64,000 nucleotides of DNA from Nocardia mexicana NBRC 108244 (GCF_001613165.1 NZ_BDBV01000027.1:1-64000); one strand, 5' to 3'; positions 1 through 9,187 are shown, counted from the stretch's first letter. Notes: generated by a model not told the origin, from the letters alone. Made by a program: numbers and translations.

Positions 1-1959
1 GCCGCGGGCCGCGTGCCGCGCGCGGCACACCAGGTCGGCGGTGTCGCCCGGGCCCTCCGGCGACCGCCGCTCCAGGAATTCCAGTGCGTTCCAGTGCATC
101 CGGCGCTGGCGCAGCGGCGGGATGCTGTTGTAGACGGTGTCCCGGATCAGTGCGTGGTCCAACGTGATTCGGCCCGCCGCGTCGAAGCCGACCAGCCCGG
201 CGGCCGCCGCGGCGTCGATCCCGTCGACGATGTCGCCCTCGCCCACGCCCGACAGCCCGATCAGGGTGTCGAGATCGATCGCCCGGCCCCACACCGCGAT
301 GTGCTGCAGCACCGCGAGGACACCCTCGGGTAATCGCTCGGTGCGCTCGCTCAGCACCGCCCGGATGCTCTCCGGTAACGACCCCGACTCTCCCTGTGTC
401 ACCATCAGTTTCGATAGTTCCCGGACGAACAGCGGGTTGCCGCCGGTACGGCGATGCAGCGACTGCAGCGCGTCGTCGTCCAGCGCGACGAGCCCGGCGC
501 CGTGTGCGATCTCCCGGGTCCCGGGCAGGTCCAGTCCGGTCAGCTCGACGCGCTCGCTCACCCGGTCCGCCAGTGCCGCCTCGGTGGCCCGCAGCACCGG
601 CGGCAGCTCGGGGCCGCGCGCCGTCACGATGATCAGCACCGGCTCGCGGTCCAGCCAGCTCACCAGCTGCCGCAGCACCTGCAGGCTCGCCGTGTCCGAG
701 CGGTGCATATCGTCGAGGACGATCGCCACGCCGCCCGCCGCCGCGAGTTCCCGGCACCGCTTGGCCACCGCGCGGACGATGGTGAACGGGTCGACCGCTT
801 CGGCGAGGTCCTCCGAAAGCACCGACTCGCCGCCGAATTCGGCCAGGATCTCCCGCCAGACCCAGGCCGCGGGTGCGCTCTCGACCTCGGGGGCCTTGCC
901 GTAGGCGGTGGCCCAGCCCGCTCCGGCCAGGTCGGCGATCGCCGTGCGCACCAGGGTCGTCTTGCCGGCGCCGACGTCGCCGACGACCCAGACCAGGCGG
1001 GTCCCGGCGGTCCGCGCCTCGATCGAGGCGGAGGCGATGGCGCCGCGTTGGACCGAGTAGCAGGTGGATGCCTCGGGCAACGCGCCGCTCTGGTCGGCTC
1101 CCTCCGAGACGCCTGCGGATCGGGCCGGTGCCGCGGATACCGCTGCCGCCCTCCGGGGTTCCCCGGGTGCGCGATCGGGCACGACGGTGTGATTGAGAAG
1201 TGCGAATTCCAGTTCGCTCAGCCTGGGTCCCGGATCGATGCCGTATTCCGACCGCAGATAGTCGCGCACGCGACGCACGGTGGCCAGGGCTTCCACCTGC
1301 TGCCCCAGCCGATATTGCGCCAGCGCCAGCAGGCGGGCGGTCTCCTCGCGGCCCGGATATTCCTCGATCTGCTGCCGGAGCACGGCCACGACCTCGCCGA
1401 CCCGATCGAGTTCCAGGGCCGCCTGCGCCCGCATTTCGACCGCGGTCGCACGCAGGTCGGTCAATCGCGCCGACTCCGCGGTCGCCCACGAGGCCCCGGC
1501 GAACGATTCGAAAGCCGCGCCGTGCCAGCAGGAAAGGACCGCGTCGAGCATTCGATAGCGTTCCAGCGGGCCGGGCGGATCACCCGGTTCGTGCACGCGG
1601 TCCTCGTATTGCCGCAACAGCGCCTCGAACTGCCACGCATCGACATTTCCGGAGTCCAGCCGCAGTGCGTACCCGCTACCCTCGGAGACCAGAATCTGCG
1701 CGGGTGTGCGGGGCCTTCGGCCCGGCTCCAGGATTCTGCGCAAATTGTGGATCTGCACCTGCAATACCGACGGGGCGTGCGGCGGCGGCGACCCTTCCCA
1801 GACGTCGTCGACCAACCGGTCCACGCCGAGCGTCTTGCCTCCCGCCAGAACCAGGCGGCCCAGAATCGCCCGCTGCCGGCCCGCGCCGATACGGGCCGAC
1901 CGGCCGCCGAGCAGGACCTGCAATGGACCGAACACCTGAACCTGTGGATCCGACATCAT
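1..1959 (-). CDS. SARP/AfsR-type transcriptional activator with AAA ATPase domain (3' end outside window)
   Basis: The first 653 codons of a large regulator are present and the gene continues past position 1 without a stop. Residues 1-100 form an OmpR-like winged-helix DNA-binding domain, residues about 100-245 a bacterial transcriptional activator (BTAD) helical domain, and a P-loop (WVVGDVGAGKTTL) lies near residue 320, followed by a Walker B-like AIVLDDMH. This domain order is that of SARP-AAA proteins, which activate secondary-metabolite or other gene sets by binding direct repeats near -35. The ATG at 1959 is preceded by GGAGGGG, with a second ATG directly after it. WhiB lies just upstream in the same direction. 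Targets cannot be read from the window. Confidence 0.9.
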   Translation of the reverse strand, partial: MMSDPQVQVFGPLQVLLGGRSARIGAGRQRAILGRLVLAGGKTLGVDRLVDDVWEGSPPPHAPSVLQVQIHNLRRILEPGRRPRTPAQILVSEGSGYALRLDSGNVDAWQFEALLRQYEDRVHEPGDPPGPLERYRMLDAVLSCWHGAAFESFAGASWATAESARLTDLRATAVEMRAQAALELDRVGEVVAVLRQQIEEYPGREETARLLALAQYRLGQQVEALATVRRVRDYLRSEYGIDPGPRLSELEFALLNHTVVPDRAPGEPRRAAAVSAAPARSAGVSEGADQSGALPEASTCYSVQRGAIASASIEARTAGTRLVWVVGDVGAGKTTLVRTAIADLAGAGWATAYGKAPEVESAPAAWVWREILAEFGGESVLSEDLAEAVDPFTIVRAVAKRCRELAAAGGVAIVLDDMHRSDTASLQVLRQLVSWLDREPVLIIVTARGPELPPVLRATEAALADRVSERVELTGLDLPGTREIAHGAGLVALDDDALQSLHRRTGGNPLFVRELSKLMVTQGESGSLPESIRAVLSERTERLPEGVLAVLQHIAVWGRAIDLDTLIGLSGVGEGDIVDGIDAAAAAGLVGFDAAGRITLDHALIRDTVYNSIPPLRQRRMHWNALEFLERRSPEGPGDTADLVCRARHAARG

Positions 1960-2017
1960 CACGCGACGCCCCTCCGACCGCCGGGCTAGCAAAGTAAGAA
2001 TTGTCTGTATAACTTTC

Positions 2018-2030
2018 CGGTAAATTACCG
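2018..2030. promoter_or_regulatory. Inverted repeat CGGTAA-A-TTACCG upstream of the SARP gene
   Basis: A perfect 6+1+6 palindrome lies about 60 bp upstream of the SARP start. It is in the only intergenic space before that gene, so it could be an operator. No binding protein is known from the sequence. Confidence 0.35.
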
Positions 2031-2041
2031 TTGCGTGCACC

Positions 2042-2063
2042 CGAAGACAAATCACGGTCTTCG
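2042..2063 (-). terminator. Hairpin CGAAGAC-N8-GTCTTCG after the WhiB gene
   Basis: A perfect 7-bp stem with an 8-nt loop sits about 45 nt after the WhiB stop. There is no T-run after it on the minus strand, so it may be a weak terminator or an RNA-stability hairpin. Confidence 0.35.
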
Positions 2064-2106
2064 TGACACATCAGCAAACTGATTGAGCGACAACAACATC
2101 CACGAT

Positions 2107-2442
2107 TCACCGGGGAATGTCCGCGAAGCCGCAGAGCTCGCAGATCCGGTCGGCCGAATCGGCCGGGACGATCCGCCAGCAGTGCACACACCGCCGTGAA
2201 CGCCCGCGGCCGATCGCGATCGCACGCAAATGCACGATGCCGTCGCGGTCACCCACCGGCCATACTCCGGCGACTATCCCGCGCGGCGGACCGACCCTCA
2301 GCGAATGCCTGGCACAGTCGGCGACGACCGTGCAGCGACGGCAGTGGGCGAGCGCCTGCCGCGGATCTCCCTTCGGCGGCGGTGGCGGATGAAAGATGCC
2401 GGGCGCCGCATCGCGGCAAGCCGCCCGTTTTCGCCAGTTCAC
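2107..2442 (-). CDS. WhiB-family iron-sulfur protein with extra C-terminal Cys-pair module
   Basis: The 111-residue product carries the WhiB cysteine pattern: Cys9, then Cys34-x2-Cys37-x5-Cys43, followed by a GVWPVG stretch that matches the G[VI]WGG turn of the family. WhiB proteins bind a [4Fe-4S] cluster and act with sigma factor on promoters in response to redox or developmental signals. The start is a GTG at 2442 with AGGAGGTGAT just upstream, much better than the in-frame ATG 16 codons earlier. Unusually, residues 85-104 contain two further pairs, CVHC and CELC, spaced like a small zinc ribbon. The glycine turn is altered (WPVG in place of WGG). It lies upstream of the SARP gene on the same strand. 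Confidence 0.8.
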   Translation of the reverse strand: MNWRKRAACRDAAPGIFHPPPPPKGDPRQALAHCRRCTVVADCARHSLRVGPPRGIVAGVWPVGDRDGIVHLRAIAIGRGRSRRCVHCWRIVPADSADRICELCGFADIPR

Positions 2443-2698
2443 ACGATCACCTCCTGTTCCGAGTCGCGGGCCGAGGTGCCCCGGGCCCATGATCGGACGA
2501 TTTCGAAAGATCGTTCCCGAATGCCGTCACTGTATTCATCGGGTCGCGACATGTCGCCACCGAATGGAATTACGAAACGACAACGAAATGGCGTGGAAGT
2601 CAACCCGAAGTATCGTGGAACCGAGCTTGAAGAACGACGGAAGTAACCCGTCGGATAATCGCCGGAATATGTCGCTACAACCGCAGGAGTCGAGAATT

Positions 2699-3049
2699 AT
2701 GGAAATTTCGCACGACCGAATTCGCCGACCGGCCTCGGACCCGGCACACCGTACCGTGATCGCCGGGCTGCTCGGTGTCGCCGAGCGGGTGATGGAGCTG
2801 GCGGGTGATCTGCTGATCTACCCCGTGCCGGGTGCCGCCCAGCGCGGTGCCGAGGAACTCGCCGCCGCACCGGAACCGGCGAATCCGGGCTGGTACCGCG
2901 ACCGGGACGGCGATATCTGGCAGAAGACCGACTCGGGCTGGCGGCTCTGCCTGCAGCGCGGCGTCGCCGTGGACGGCACGATATGGGATTGGAGGGACGG
3001 GCACGTGCGCGACTACGGGCCGTTCGTCCCGGTGCCCGTTGCCCGGTAA
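2699..3049 (+). CDS. Small conserved-looking hypothetical protein
   Basis: The 116-residue product has no family I can name. The ATG at 2699 is chosen because AGGAG precedes it at nine-base spacing; an upstream ATG at 2669 has no such site. Residues 55-100 hold a tryptophan- and glycine-rich stretch (WYRDRDGDIWQK, then WRLC and IWDWRDG) that looks like a small beta-rich module. It has no signal peptide or membrane segment. It sits between the divergent WhiB gene and the LAL regulator, so it may belong to the same regulatory neighbourhood. Confidence 0.65.
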   Translation: MEISHDRIRRPASDPAHRTVIAGLLGVAERVMELAGDLLIYPVPGAAQRGAEELAAAPEPANPGWYRDRDGDIWQKTDSGWRLCLQRGVAVDGTIWDWRDGHVRDYGPFVPVPVAR

Positions 3050-3210
3050 TTCCCTCTCCACATCGACCGCGAATTCGCGCACCGGGGCCGGTCCGAAAGT
3101 CCGATGGAATCGCCCCGGGGTCATTCGGGAAGAAATGTGGAAGTGCCCTGCTGAACACTGACTGCGCTCGGACGTCGGCTCGTATCGCGGTGCAGAATTC
3201 AGGAGGATAG

Positions 3211-5757
3211 ATGAAAGATTCATCCGTTTCGTCGCATTCGGCGGTCCCGCGATTCGCATTCACGCCGATCCCGCGGCCCGAGCTGTATGTCCGGATCGAC
3301 GGCCTGGCCGGGCCGGGCGGCCACATCCTGCTGATCACAGGTGCGGCCGGCGCCGGGAAGACTGTGCTGATCGCGCAGTGGGCGGGCGTACATCTGCCGC
3401 GGGCGCGGCCCACGACGCGGGTGGGCTGGGTGACGGCGTCCCGCTGCCCCACGATGCCCGGGCTGTCCGGCGCTGTGGCCGCGGCCCTCGGACTCGGGGG
3501 CACAACCCACGATGGTCCGGATACCGCTGCGGCGCAGCTGATCTCCGAGCTCGGCACGGCCGGGCATCCGGTGGTGCTGGTGATCGACGACGCGCACGCG
3601 CTGACCGAGCCCGCGGCCATCGCGTACCTGCAGCGCATCCTCACCGACGCTCCGGCGAACCTCACCGCGGTGATCTCGGGACGCCACGCTCCGCCGCTGC
3701 GCTGGCACGCGGTGGACCTGCACCGGCGTGTATTCCGGCTGCACGCAACGGATCTGGCGTTCAGCGACGTTCGTGCCGCGCAGCTGTGCCGCGAGCAGCA
3801 CTGCGCTCCGGAGGGCGCGGAGCTCGCCATGCTGATGGGACTCACCCGCGGCTGGCCCGCGCTGGTACGCATTGCGGCGGGCCTCGTGGCCGCACACGAC
3901 GATCGCGCCACCGCCCTCACCGAACTGGCGGAACCGCCCGCACCGATCGCGCAGTTCCTGACCGACGAGGTGCTTGCGCCACTACCGCAACGGATTCGGC
4001 GGTTCGTGCGGACAACCAGCGTTCCGGATGCCTTCACCGCGCCGCTCGCCGGGGCGCTCGCCGGGGAGGACGCCGTGCCGATCCTGCACGAACTGATCCG
4101 CCTCGGCTTCCCGATGACCCGCCTCGCCCGCGACGGCGACCTGTGGTTCACCTTCCACCCCCTACTGCGCGCCCACCTGCTCGCCGAGGCCCGGCGCAGC
4201 GACGACCTCGACGCGCTGCACCTGGGCACCGCGGACTGCTACCTGTCCGCCGGTATGCCGCGATCGGCGCTGCATCATCTGCTGCGCGTCCCCGCCTCCC
4301 CCGAACTACCGGCCTTCCTGCGCGACAACGCGATTCGGATGGTGCTGGCCGGGCACGGCGCCGACCTGTTCCGGCAGCTCGACGGCGAGCCCGGCCGGGC
4401 GGACGACCCCCTGCTGCGGGCGCTGCGAGCGGTGGACGCCCTCGAGCGCCGCGATGTCGCCGAGGCGATCGTCCACCTCGACCTGCTGTACCGCCGCCGG
4501 ACCAGCGGCGAGACGATCGCGCCGAGCGGCTGGACACAGCTGTTGGCCTGGGCCGCGGCGGCAGGAATCGCGCTGGCGACCGGTGTCGGGCTCGCCGAAT
4601 TCCGTCTCCCCGAACCGGTCTGCGCCACGGGACAGCCGGATATCGACGGCTACGCGGCCGTCGAATTCGGGACGGTCCTGCTCTCCCGCGGCAACGTCGA
4701 CGCGGCGGAGCGGCAGTTTCGGCGCGGGCTGGCGATGGCCGACTGCGCGGGCAACGCACCCCTGCGGCTGCGGGCCGCCGTGCGGCTCGCCACCACCGCG
4801 GTGACACGCGGGACGGCCGCCCGGATGCGGGAATTCGCCGACCTCGCCGTCGTGATCGCCACCCGGCACGGGCTCGACGACACACCGGAAGCCGGTCGCG
4901 CACAGCTCATTTCGATGTATGCCCGCTACCTGCGCGGCCAGCCGGTCGATCGCAGGATCGTCACCGCCGCGGCGGCGCGGCAGCCAGGGCAGTCCTTCGA
5001 GGTCATCGTGCATCTGCTGGAGTTCGATCTCGCCGACGACCGGTTCACCGCGGCCGAGACCCTGCGGCGCGCCACCGTCGTCCTGCTGCGCACTCCGCTG
5101 GCGCTCCCGGCGGTGGCCGATCGGCTGCTCCCGCACATCGTCCGGGTGCTGCTCGACGTCGATGCCACCCATTCGGCGCGGCTGCTGATCGAACAGGCGG
5201 GGGCGGTACTCGGCTCCGGCCCGACGCTCGCGCGCGCGGTGACGGCACTCGCGGACCGGCCGGGCACGGCGCGGACGCTGATCGAACCCCTCCTCGCGAC
5301 CGCCGATGCGGCACGACCGCTCCCCACCGTCTCGGCGTGGCTCGTCGAGGCCGTGGCACAGGCCGCGCAGGGCAATCCGCGCCGGGCACACGACGCCCTC
5401 GCCCGAGCCGTCCGATACGCCGCGCCCGATCATCTGGTGCGGCCGTTTCTCGACGTGCCGGGCGCCGGAGAGCTGCTCGATGCGCACATCGGAACCCTCG
5501 GGCACGACAACGATTTCGCCGCCACCGTGCGCCGCCACCCCGCGCTCCATCGCCGCCACCGGCCGCCGGGGCTGACCGCGACCGAGCTCACGGTCCTGAA
5601 CCTGCTGCCGTCGGGGCGGACCGCCCAGCAGATCGCCGACCTGCTCGGCGTCTCGATCAACACGGTGAAGACCCACCTGCACGGGATCTACACCAAGCTC
5701 GGCACCAGCTCCCGCGCCGGCGCCCTCGATCTGGCGCGCCGCAGCGGACTGCTCTGA
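3211..5757 (+). CDS. Large LuxR-family ATP-binding regulator (LAL/MalT-like)
   Basis: The 848-residue protein has a Walker A motif GAAGAGKT at residues 44-51, a Walker B VVLVIDDAH near 120-130, a long helical, TPR-like middle and a C-terminal LuxR helix-turn-helix from about residue 787 (LTATELTVLNLLPSG, then IADLLGVSINTVKTHL). This is the LAL layout of MalT-like activators, which are switched by ATP and an inducer bound to the helical region. AGGAGGATAG directly precedes the ATG. Nothing in the window identifies its inducer; the neighbouring SARP and WhiB genes suggest a local regulatory cluster. Confidence 0.93.
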   Translation: MKDSSVSSHSAVPRFAFTPIPRPELYVRIDGLAGPGGHILLITGAAGAGKTVLIAQWAGVHLPRARPTTRVGWVTASRCPTMPGLSGAVAAALGLGGTTHDGPDTAAAQLISELGTAGHPVVLVIDDAHALTEPAAIAYLQRILTDAPANLTAVISGRHAPPLRWHAVDLHRRVFRLHATDLAFSDVRAAQLCREQHCAPEGAELAMLMGLTRGWPALVRIAAGLVAAHDDRATALTELAEPPAPIAQFLTDEVLAPLPQRIRRFVRTTSVPDAFTAPLAGALAGEDAVPILHELIRLGFPMTRLARDGDLWFTFHPLLRAHLLAEARRSDDLDALHLGTADCYLSAGMPRSALHHLLRVPASPELPAFLRDNAIRMVLAGHGADLFRQLDGEPGRADDPLLRALRAVDALERRDVAEAIVHLDLLYRRRTSGETIAPSGWTQLLAWAAAAGIALATGVGLAEFRLPEPVCATGQPDIDGYAAVEFGTVLLSRGNVDAAERQFRRGLAMADCAGNAPLRLRAAVRLATTAVTRGTAARMREFADLAVVIATRHGLDDTPEAGRAQLISMYARYLRGQPVDRRIVTAAAARQPGQSFEVIVHLLEFDLADDRFTAAETLRRATVVLLRTPLALPAVADRLLPHIVRVLLDVDATHSARLLIEQAGAVLGSGPTLARAVTALADRPGTARTLIEPLLATADAARPLPTVSAWLVEAVAQAAQGNPRRAHDALARAVRYAAPDHLVRPFLDVPGAGELLDAHIGTLGHDNDFAATVRRHPALHRRHRPPGLTATELTVLNLLPSGRTAQQIADLLGVSINTVKTHLHGIYTKLGTSSRAGALDLARRSGLL

Positions 5758-5770
5758 GCGGCAGCGCATT

Positions 5771-6181
5771 TCAGCGCGTCTGCACGTGCCAGGTCGCGAC
5801 GGCCCAGATGACCACGACGTCGAGCACGAGAATCACGATGGACCAGGCCGGGTAGTACGGCAGCGACATGAAGTTCGCGATGATCGACAACGAGGCCACC
5901 AGCAACGCGGCGATCCGGGCCCACGCGGTGCCGCTCATCAGGCCGATGCCGGTGAGCGCCAGCACAATTCCGACGGCGATGTGGATCCAGCCCCATGCGG
6001 TGGTGTCGAACTGATAGACGTACTCCACCCCGACGAAGTACAGCTGATCGGCGCCGACGGCGGAGATGCCCTGCAGAATGTCCAGTGCGCCAACGGTTAT
6101 CAGCAGAATCGCCGCAGCGAGCACGCCGCCGGGCACCTCCGTGCGATGTGCCTCCGGCTCGATATCCGACGCGTATGTCAT
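5771..6181 (-). CDS. Small four-helix membrane protein, DUF7144-like
   Basis: The 136-residue product has four hydrophobic segments (about residues 20-45, 60-85, 85-105 and 110-130) with a conserved GWIHIAVG stretch in the second. This matches the actinobacterial DUF7144-type membrane proteins, whose function is unknown. The start at 6181 follows AGAAGGGG; the reading frame extends 19 codons further upstream without a ribosome site. It ends 13 bp from the LAL stop and is convergent with it. Confidence 0.75.
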   Translation of the reverse strand: MTYASDIEPEAHRTEVPGGVLAAAILLITVGALDILQGISAVGADQLYFVGVEYVYQFDTTAWGWIHIAVGIVLALTGIGLMSGTAWARIAALLVASLSIIANFMSLPYYPAWSIVILVLDVVVIWAVATWHVQTR

Positions 6182-6204
6182 GGTCGAACCCCTTCTGTGC
6201 TGTT

Positions 6205-6231
6205 GAAATACTGAAATATTGAAATACTGCG
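6205..6231. repeat. AT-rich TGAAATAYT direct repeats
   Basis: Three near-identical 9-mers (TGAAATACT, TGAAATATT, TGAAATACT) stand side by side about 25 bp upstream of the DUF7144 gene in otherwise GC-rich DNA, with a further AGAAATATT close by. They look like an activator or sigma-factor target or an AT-rich promoter block. Confidence 0.45.
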
Positions 6232-6306
6232 CGGACACTCAGAAATATTGCGCGGGCACGCTGTGAGGAACGCTTGGTAGCGCGCGCCGACTGTTCGCGC
6301 GCGCCG

Positions 6307-6396
6307 GGATGTGTGGCACACGCCGGATGTGTGGCACGCGCCGGATGTGTGGCACGCGCCGGATGTGTGGCACGCGCCGGATGTGTGGCACGCGCC
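6307..6396. repeat. Five tandem copies of an 18-bp unit
   Basis: The unit GGATGTGTGGCACGCGCC is repeated five times head to tail; the first copy differs at one base and a degenerate half copy follows. The array lies in the 413-bp gap between two divergent genes (starts at 6181 and 6595). Apart from this array and the AT-rich repeats, the gap shows no gene. Confidence 0.9.
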
Positions 6397-6594
6397 GTCA
6401 TGTGGCGCGATGCCCTACTCGAATCGTCCGCGCTCGGGTCGTGATCCGCCTCGTCCGTACCGGATGAAAACAAATGAAGCCGACGGGATTTCGGCGTCTC
6501 GGCGGCCGCGCCGGAGAAGTCATCCGCAGCGCATGAGGACACAGGGGACCTGGGCGGGGAGGGTCGTATTCACCGCACGGAAGGATTGCCGAAA

Positions 6595-6969
6595 ATGTCA
6601 TTCTGGGACATCGTCTGGTTCATCGTTCTCGGCCTTTTGCTGGTCGTCTACCTGATGCTGTTGTTCTCGATCATCGCCGATCTGTTCCGGGACCACGAGC
6701 TGTCGGGCTGGCTGAAGGCGCTGTGGGTGTTCTGCCTGATCGTATTTCCGTTCGTCACGGCATCGATCTATGTGGTCACGCGCGGCAGCTCGATGGCGGG
6801 GAGGTCCGCGGCGGCAGCACTGAAGCGTCGTGAGGACGAGGCCGATTACATCCGGCGCGTGGCGCGCGGCGATGCCACGGACCCCATGGCCGAGGCGAGA
6901 AATCTGCTCGACGACGGCGTGATCACCGAGGAGGAATTTGCCCGGATCCAACGACGCACACTCGGCTGA
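6595..6969 (+). CDS. Membrane protein with PLDc_N-like and SHOCT-like segments
   Basis: The 124-residue product has two N-terminal membrane helices (residues about 5-27 and 40-62) resembling the phospholipase-D nuclease N-terminal helical region, then a charged linker, and ends with a short SHOCT-type oligomerisation motif (ARNLLDDGVITEEEFARIQ). Such proteins are common in actinobacteria and poorly characterised. ATG at 6595 is preferred over an in-frame TTG at 6586; GGAAGGA lies upstream. The next gene probably starts inside or immediately after its 3' end, which suggests co-transcription. Confidence 0.8.
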   Translation: MSFWDIVWFIVLGLLLVVYLMLLFSIIADLFRDHELSGWLKALWVFCLIVFPFVTASIYVVTRGSSMAGRSAAAALKRREDEADYIRRVARGDATDPMAEARNLLDDGVITEEEFARIQRRTLG

Positions 6970-6976
6970 GCACGGC

Positions 6977-8608
6977 GTGGAAACATCCGCGACGCAGCGA
7001 CCGCCGGCCGCGCGCCCGGTGCTGGCCGTCCTCGCCTCCGGCCAATTCCTCATGACCCTCGACAGTTCCGTGATGAACGTGTCGATGGCGGATGTCGCCG
7101 CCGACCTGAACACGCCCATCACCGGGATCCAGGTCGCGATCACCCTGTACACACTGGTCATGGCGACATCTATGATCACCGGCGGACGAATCGGCACCCG
7201 GCTCGGGCGGCGCCGAGCGTTCGGGGTCGGGCTGGTCGTCTACGGGGCGGGATCGCTGACGACCGCCCTCACCCCGAATCCGGCCGTGCTGCTGCTGGGC
7301 TGGTCGCTGCTGGAGGGACTGGGTGCGGCGCTGATACTTCCCGCGATCGTGGCGCTGGTGGCGGCCAACTTCCCGGGGCCTCGGCGGTCGGCTGCCTACG
7401 GCATGGTCGCCGCGGCGGGCGCCATCGGGATCGCCGCCGGACCGCTGATCGGCGGCACCGTCACCACCTACGCGTCCTGGCGGTACGTCTTCGCCGGGGA
7501 GGTCGTGCTGGTGGTCGTCATCCTGCTAGCGCTGCGGCGGCTCGCGGACGTGTCACCGACGGATGCCCGGATGGATCCCGTGGGGACGCTGCTGTCCGTG
7601 CTGGGCCTGGGAGCACTGGTCTACGGCGTGCTGCGGGCGGGCGAGTGGGGCTGGGTGCAGGCCGCACCGCAGGCACCCCGGATATTCGGGCTGTCGCCGG
7701 TGATCTGGTTGATCGTCTCGGGACTCGTTGTGCTGTACGGATTTCTGCGCTGGGAGTCGCGGCTCGCCGCACGCGGCCGCGAGCCGCTGGTCGACCCCGC
7801 GCTGCTGCGGAACCGTCGGCTCACCGGCGGGCTCGGGTTGTTCTTCGCCCAGTTCCTGGTGCAGGGCGGGGTGTTCTTCACCGTGCCGCTGTTCCTGTCC
7901 GTCGTGCTCGAGCTCAGCGCCGTCGAGACGGGCCTGCGCATCCTGCCGCTGTCGATAGCGTTGGTGCTCACGGCGATCGGCATTCCCAGGTTCGCGCCGC
8001 GCGCCGGTCCGCGCCGCGTCGTCCGCCTCGGCCTGGCGGCCATGGTCTGCGGGATCGTCGTCCTGATCGCGGGTCTCGATCCCACCGTGGACGCCCGCGT
8101 GGTCACCGTCCCGATGATCCTGCTCGGGCTGGGTCTCGGCGCCCTGTCCGCGCAGCTCGGCGCCGTCACCGTCTCGGCCGTACCGGACAGCCGCAGCGCC
8201 GAGGTGGGCGGGCTGCAGAACACCGGGACCAGCCTCGGCACCTCGGTGGGAACCGCCCTGATGGGGTCGGTGCTGATCGCAGCCCTGACGACCTCCGTGC
8301 TGGACGGGATCACCGGCAACCCCGCCGTACCGGAATCGGTTCAGCAGCAGGCGACCACGCGCCTCACCGCCGGTGCGCCGTTCGTTTCCACCACACAGCT
8401 GCAGCAGTCGCTGGGTGCCGCCGGTGTCCCGGCGCCGACCGCGCAGGCGATCGTCGAGGCCAACGCCGATGCCCGGCTGTCCGCGCTGCGGGCGGCGCTC
8501 ATGGTCGCGGCGGTGTTCGCCGTGCTGGCACTGTTCGGCACCGGGCGTCTTCCCCGCGCCCCGGTCGGCGGGCGGCAACATTCGGGAGGTGAGCCGCGCC
8601 GATCGTGA
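6977..8608 (+). CDS. MFS exporter, DHA2 (EmrB/QacA) family
   Basis: The product is about 543 residues with 14 predicted membrane helices, typical of drug:proton antiporters of the DHA2 family. Family motifs include LDSSVMNVSMADVAADL in helix 1 and GRIGTRLGRRR in the first loop. The start is uncertain: GTG at 6977 leaves the usual short N-terminal tail, while an in-frame TTG at 6938 has GAGGAGGAA very close to it and would overlap the upstream gene by 32 bp. The substrate is unknown. It is convergent with the potassium channel gene, 6 bp apart. Confidence 0.9.
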   Translation: METSATQRPPAARPVLAVLASGQFLMTLDSSVMNVSMADVAADLNTPITGIQVAITLYTLVMATSMITGGRIGTRLGRRRAFGVGLVVYGAGSLTTALTPNPAVLLLGWSLLEGLGAALILPAIVALVAANFPGPRRSAAYGMVAAAGAIGIAAGPLIGGTVTTYASWRYVFAGEVVLVVVILLALRRLADVSPTDARMDPVGTLLSVLGLGALVYGVLRAGEWGWVQAAPQAPRIFGLSPVIWLIVSGLVVLYGFLRWESRLAARGREPLVDPALLRNRRLTGGLGLFFAQFLVQGGVFFTVPLFLSVVLELSAVETGLRILPLSIALVLTAIGIPRFAPRAGPRRVVRLGLAAMVCGIVVLIAGLDPTVDARVVTVPMILLGLGLGALSAQLGAVTVSAVPDSRSAEVGGLQNTGTSLGTSVGTALMGSVLIAALTTSVLDGITGNPAVPESVQQQATTRLTAGAPFVSTTQLQQSLGAAGVPAPTAQAIVEANADARLSALRAALMVAAVFAVLALFGTGRLPRAPVGGRQHSGGEPRRS

Positions 8609-8614
8609 TCGGGT

Positions 8615-9187
8615 TCAGCGATCTCCGGTCGCGGCGCGATCACGCAGCTGCCCGCGCCGAATGTGCACCGAGGCAGTGAGCAGCCGAACTGCGAGTCCTA
8701 GCAGTATCAGATTCCCGATCATCTGCGTCAGCACGATCGCCCGCGACGACTGTGCGGTCGCTACGATATCGCCGAATCCGACCGTGGTGAATACGGTGAC
8801 GCAGAAATACAGCGCGTCCAGCCGAGTCAGGGGTGCGTTGAATGTGTCCGGCTGCTCGGCCAGCAGGAAGTACGCAACGGCATATCCGACGAGATAGCAG
8901 CCGAACGTGGCCGCCAATGCCTCGACCGCCTGCGCGAACGGATATTCCGCCCGCAACACCTTGCGAATCTGCCACGCGCACACCACCGCCACCACGACCC
9001 CGCCGATCGCCACCAACAGTATCGCCGAGAATCCCGAGATATGGCGGAGGGGCAGCACGAAGTAGGCGGTCACCAAAACCGTTGTCGTGCCCAGCGGACG
9101 GAGCAGCGCGCGGCGCAGCGGGCGACGATCCGGGGGCTCCGGAGAATTGCGCTGTGTTTCGGATCGCGATTGCTGTGGTTCCGACAT
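8615..9187 (-). CDS. Two-pore-helix potassium channel protein
   Basis: The 190-residue product has the K+ selectivity filter TVGFGD at residues 135-140, preceded by a pore helix and flanked by two membrane helices (about 90-110 and 150-170). Two further hydrophobic segments lie at residues 33-75. This is an ion_trans_2-type channel without a visible C-terminal RCK domain. Only a weak ribosome site (GAAAG) precedes the ATG. Confidence 0.88.
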   Translation of the reverse strand: MSEPQQSRSETQRNSPEPPDRRPLRRALLRPLGTTTVLVTAYFVLPLRHISGFSAILLVAIGGVVVAVVCAWQIRKVLRAEYPFAQAVEALAATFGCYLVGYAVAYFLLAEQPDTFNAPLTRLDALYFCVTVFTTVGFGDIVATAQSSRAIVLTQMIGNLILLGLAVRLLTASVHIRRGQLRDRAATGDR

